Assembly: GCF_029395475.1 (NCBI RefSeq)
Contig: NZ_CP113917.1
Span: 1,178,001 to 1,242,000 of the forward strand
Source: Bifidobacterium sp. ESL0775
GTDB taxonomy: Bacteria; Actinomycetota; Actinomycetes; Actinomycetales; Bifidobacteriaceae
Length of the DNA: 64,000 bases
Direction of reading: 5' to 3'
The notes under the pieces were generated by a model. That model was not told the origin of the DNA. It was given only the letters and a program-made list of their open reading frames with translations, and did not search any database. Below are positions 63,961 to 64,000 of the stretch, one piece after another. Each line of letters begins with the position of its first letter. The first letter of the stretch is position 1. The position numbers were made by a program, and so were the translations under genes.

Positions 63961-64000
63961 TCAGACGTGGATGAGACGACTCATCAAAGCATGACTCATA
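63961..64000 (-). CDS. Possible C-terminal end of ruvC, cut by the window edge
   Basis: A minus-strand frame reads SHALMSRLIHV and stops at TGA (63963-63961). The actinobacterial order ruvC-ruvA-ruvB makes the last residues of RuvC the best guess, but only about 12 residues are visible, too few to confirm. The 78 bases between it and ruvA show no other feature. Confidence 0.25.
   Translation of the reverse strand, partial: MSHALMSRLIHV

Overview
The window looks like a stretch of a Bifidobacterium chromosome, or of a close relative in Bifidobacteriaceae. The reasons are high GC, actinobacterial gene neighbourhoods (pafBC-helY, sucCD-perM-purH, the DUF881/sbp/FHA/MerR block, ruvAB-yajC), a cytidylate kinase fused to the GTPase Der, RbpA, a eukaryote-type UTP-glucose-1-phosphate uridylyltransferase, and ABC sugar importers with no ATPase of their own. 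Most of the window is housekeeping DNA with tight operons. Identifications come from reading motifs and gene order by eye; no database search was possible.

Layout, left half. 1-8.1 kb: end of leuS, then comEA-comEC-holA-tsaE, then tsaB-rimI-tsaD (DNA uptake, the DNA polymerase clamp-loader delta subunit, and tRNA t6A synthesis), then tRNA-Asn. 8.4-15.1 kb: tag, an M23 peptidase, an orphan binding lipoprotein, icd, guaB3 and an Rv3235-like gene. 15.2-24 kb: an acyl-CoA ligase, def, rpsB-tsf, pyrH-frr, cdsA and rlmN. 24.2-28.7 kb: hisF, hisI, lgt, rpe, hisE and hisG. 28.7-33.1 kb: a phosphatidyltransferase, DUF881-sbp-DUF881, a GarA-like FHA protein, a MerR regulator and a small membrane protein.

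Layout, right half. 33.5-41 kb, minus strand: rbpA, helY, a small membrane protein, a fused PafB-PafC-type regulator and the UGPase gene. 41.2-48 kb, minus strand: a sugar cluster transcribed as lacI, binding protein, two permeases, then a large six-hairpin-type glycosidase of unknown specificity. 48-50.8 kb: a low-GC accessory patch with a decayed gene, a TetR gene that looks damaged at its 5' end and is divergent from an HXXEE membrane protein, a YrdB-type protein, integrase-arm-like repeats, and tRNA-Pro. 51-64 kb: cmk-der, rluB, an aquaporin-type channel, DUF3017, purH, perM, sucD, sucC, apt, yajC, ruvB and ruvA.

The least explained signals are non-coding. (1) A 30-base element holding a perfect DnaA-type box occurs upstream of both comEA and the M23 gene. 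(2) Three consecutive hairpins at 33.1-33.3 kb include two with the same core but different, still complementary, outer stems. (3) A perfect Shine-Dalgarno sequence sits in a hairpin loop about 100 bases before the sugar-binding protein gene. (4) The repeats beside tRNA-Pro look like an integration scar. No CRISPR array, rRNA gene, intact insertion sequence or intact prophage is visible.
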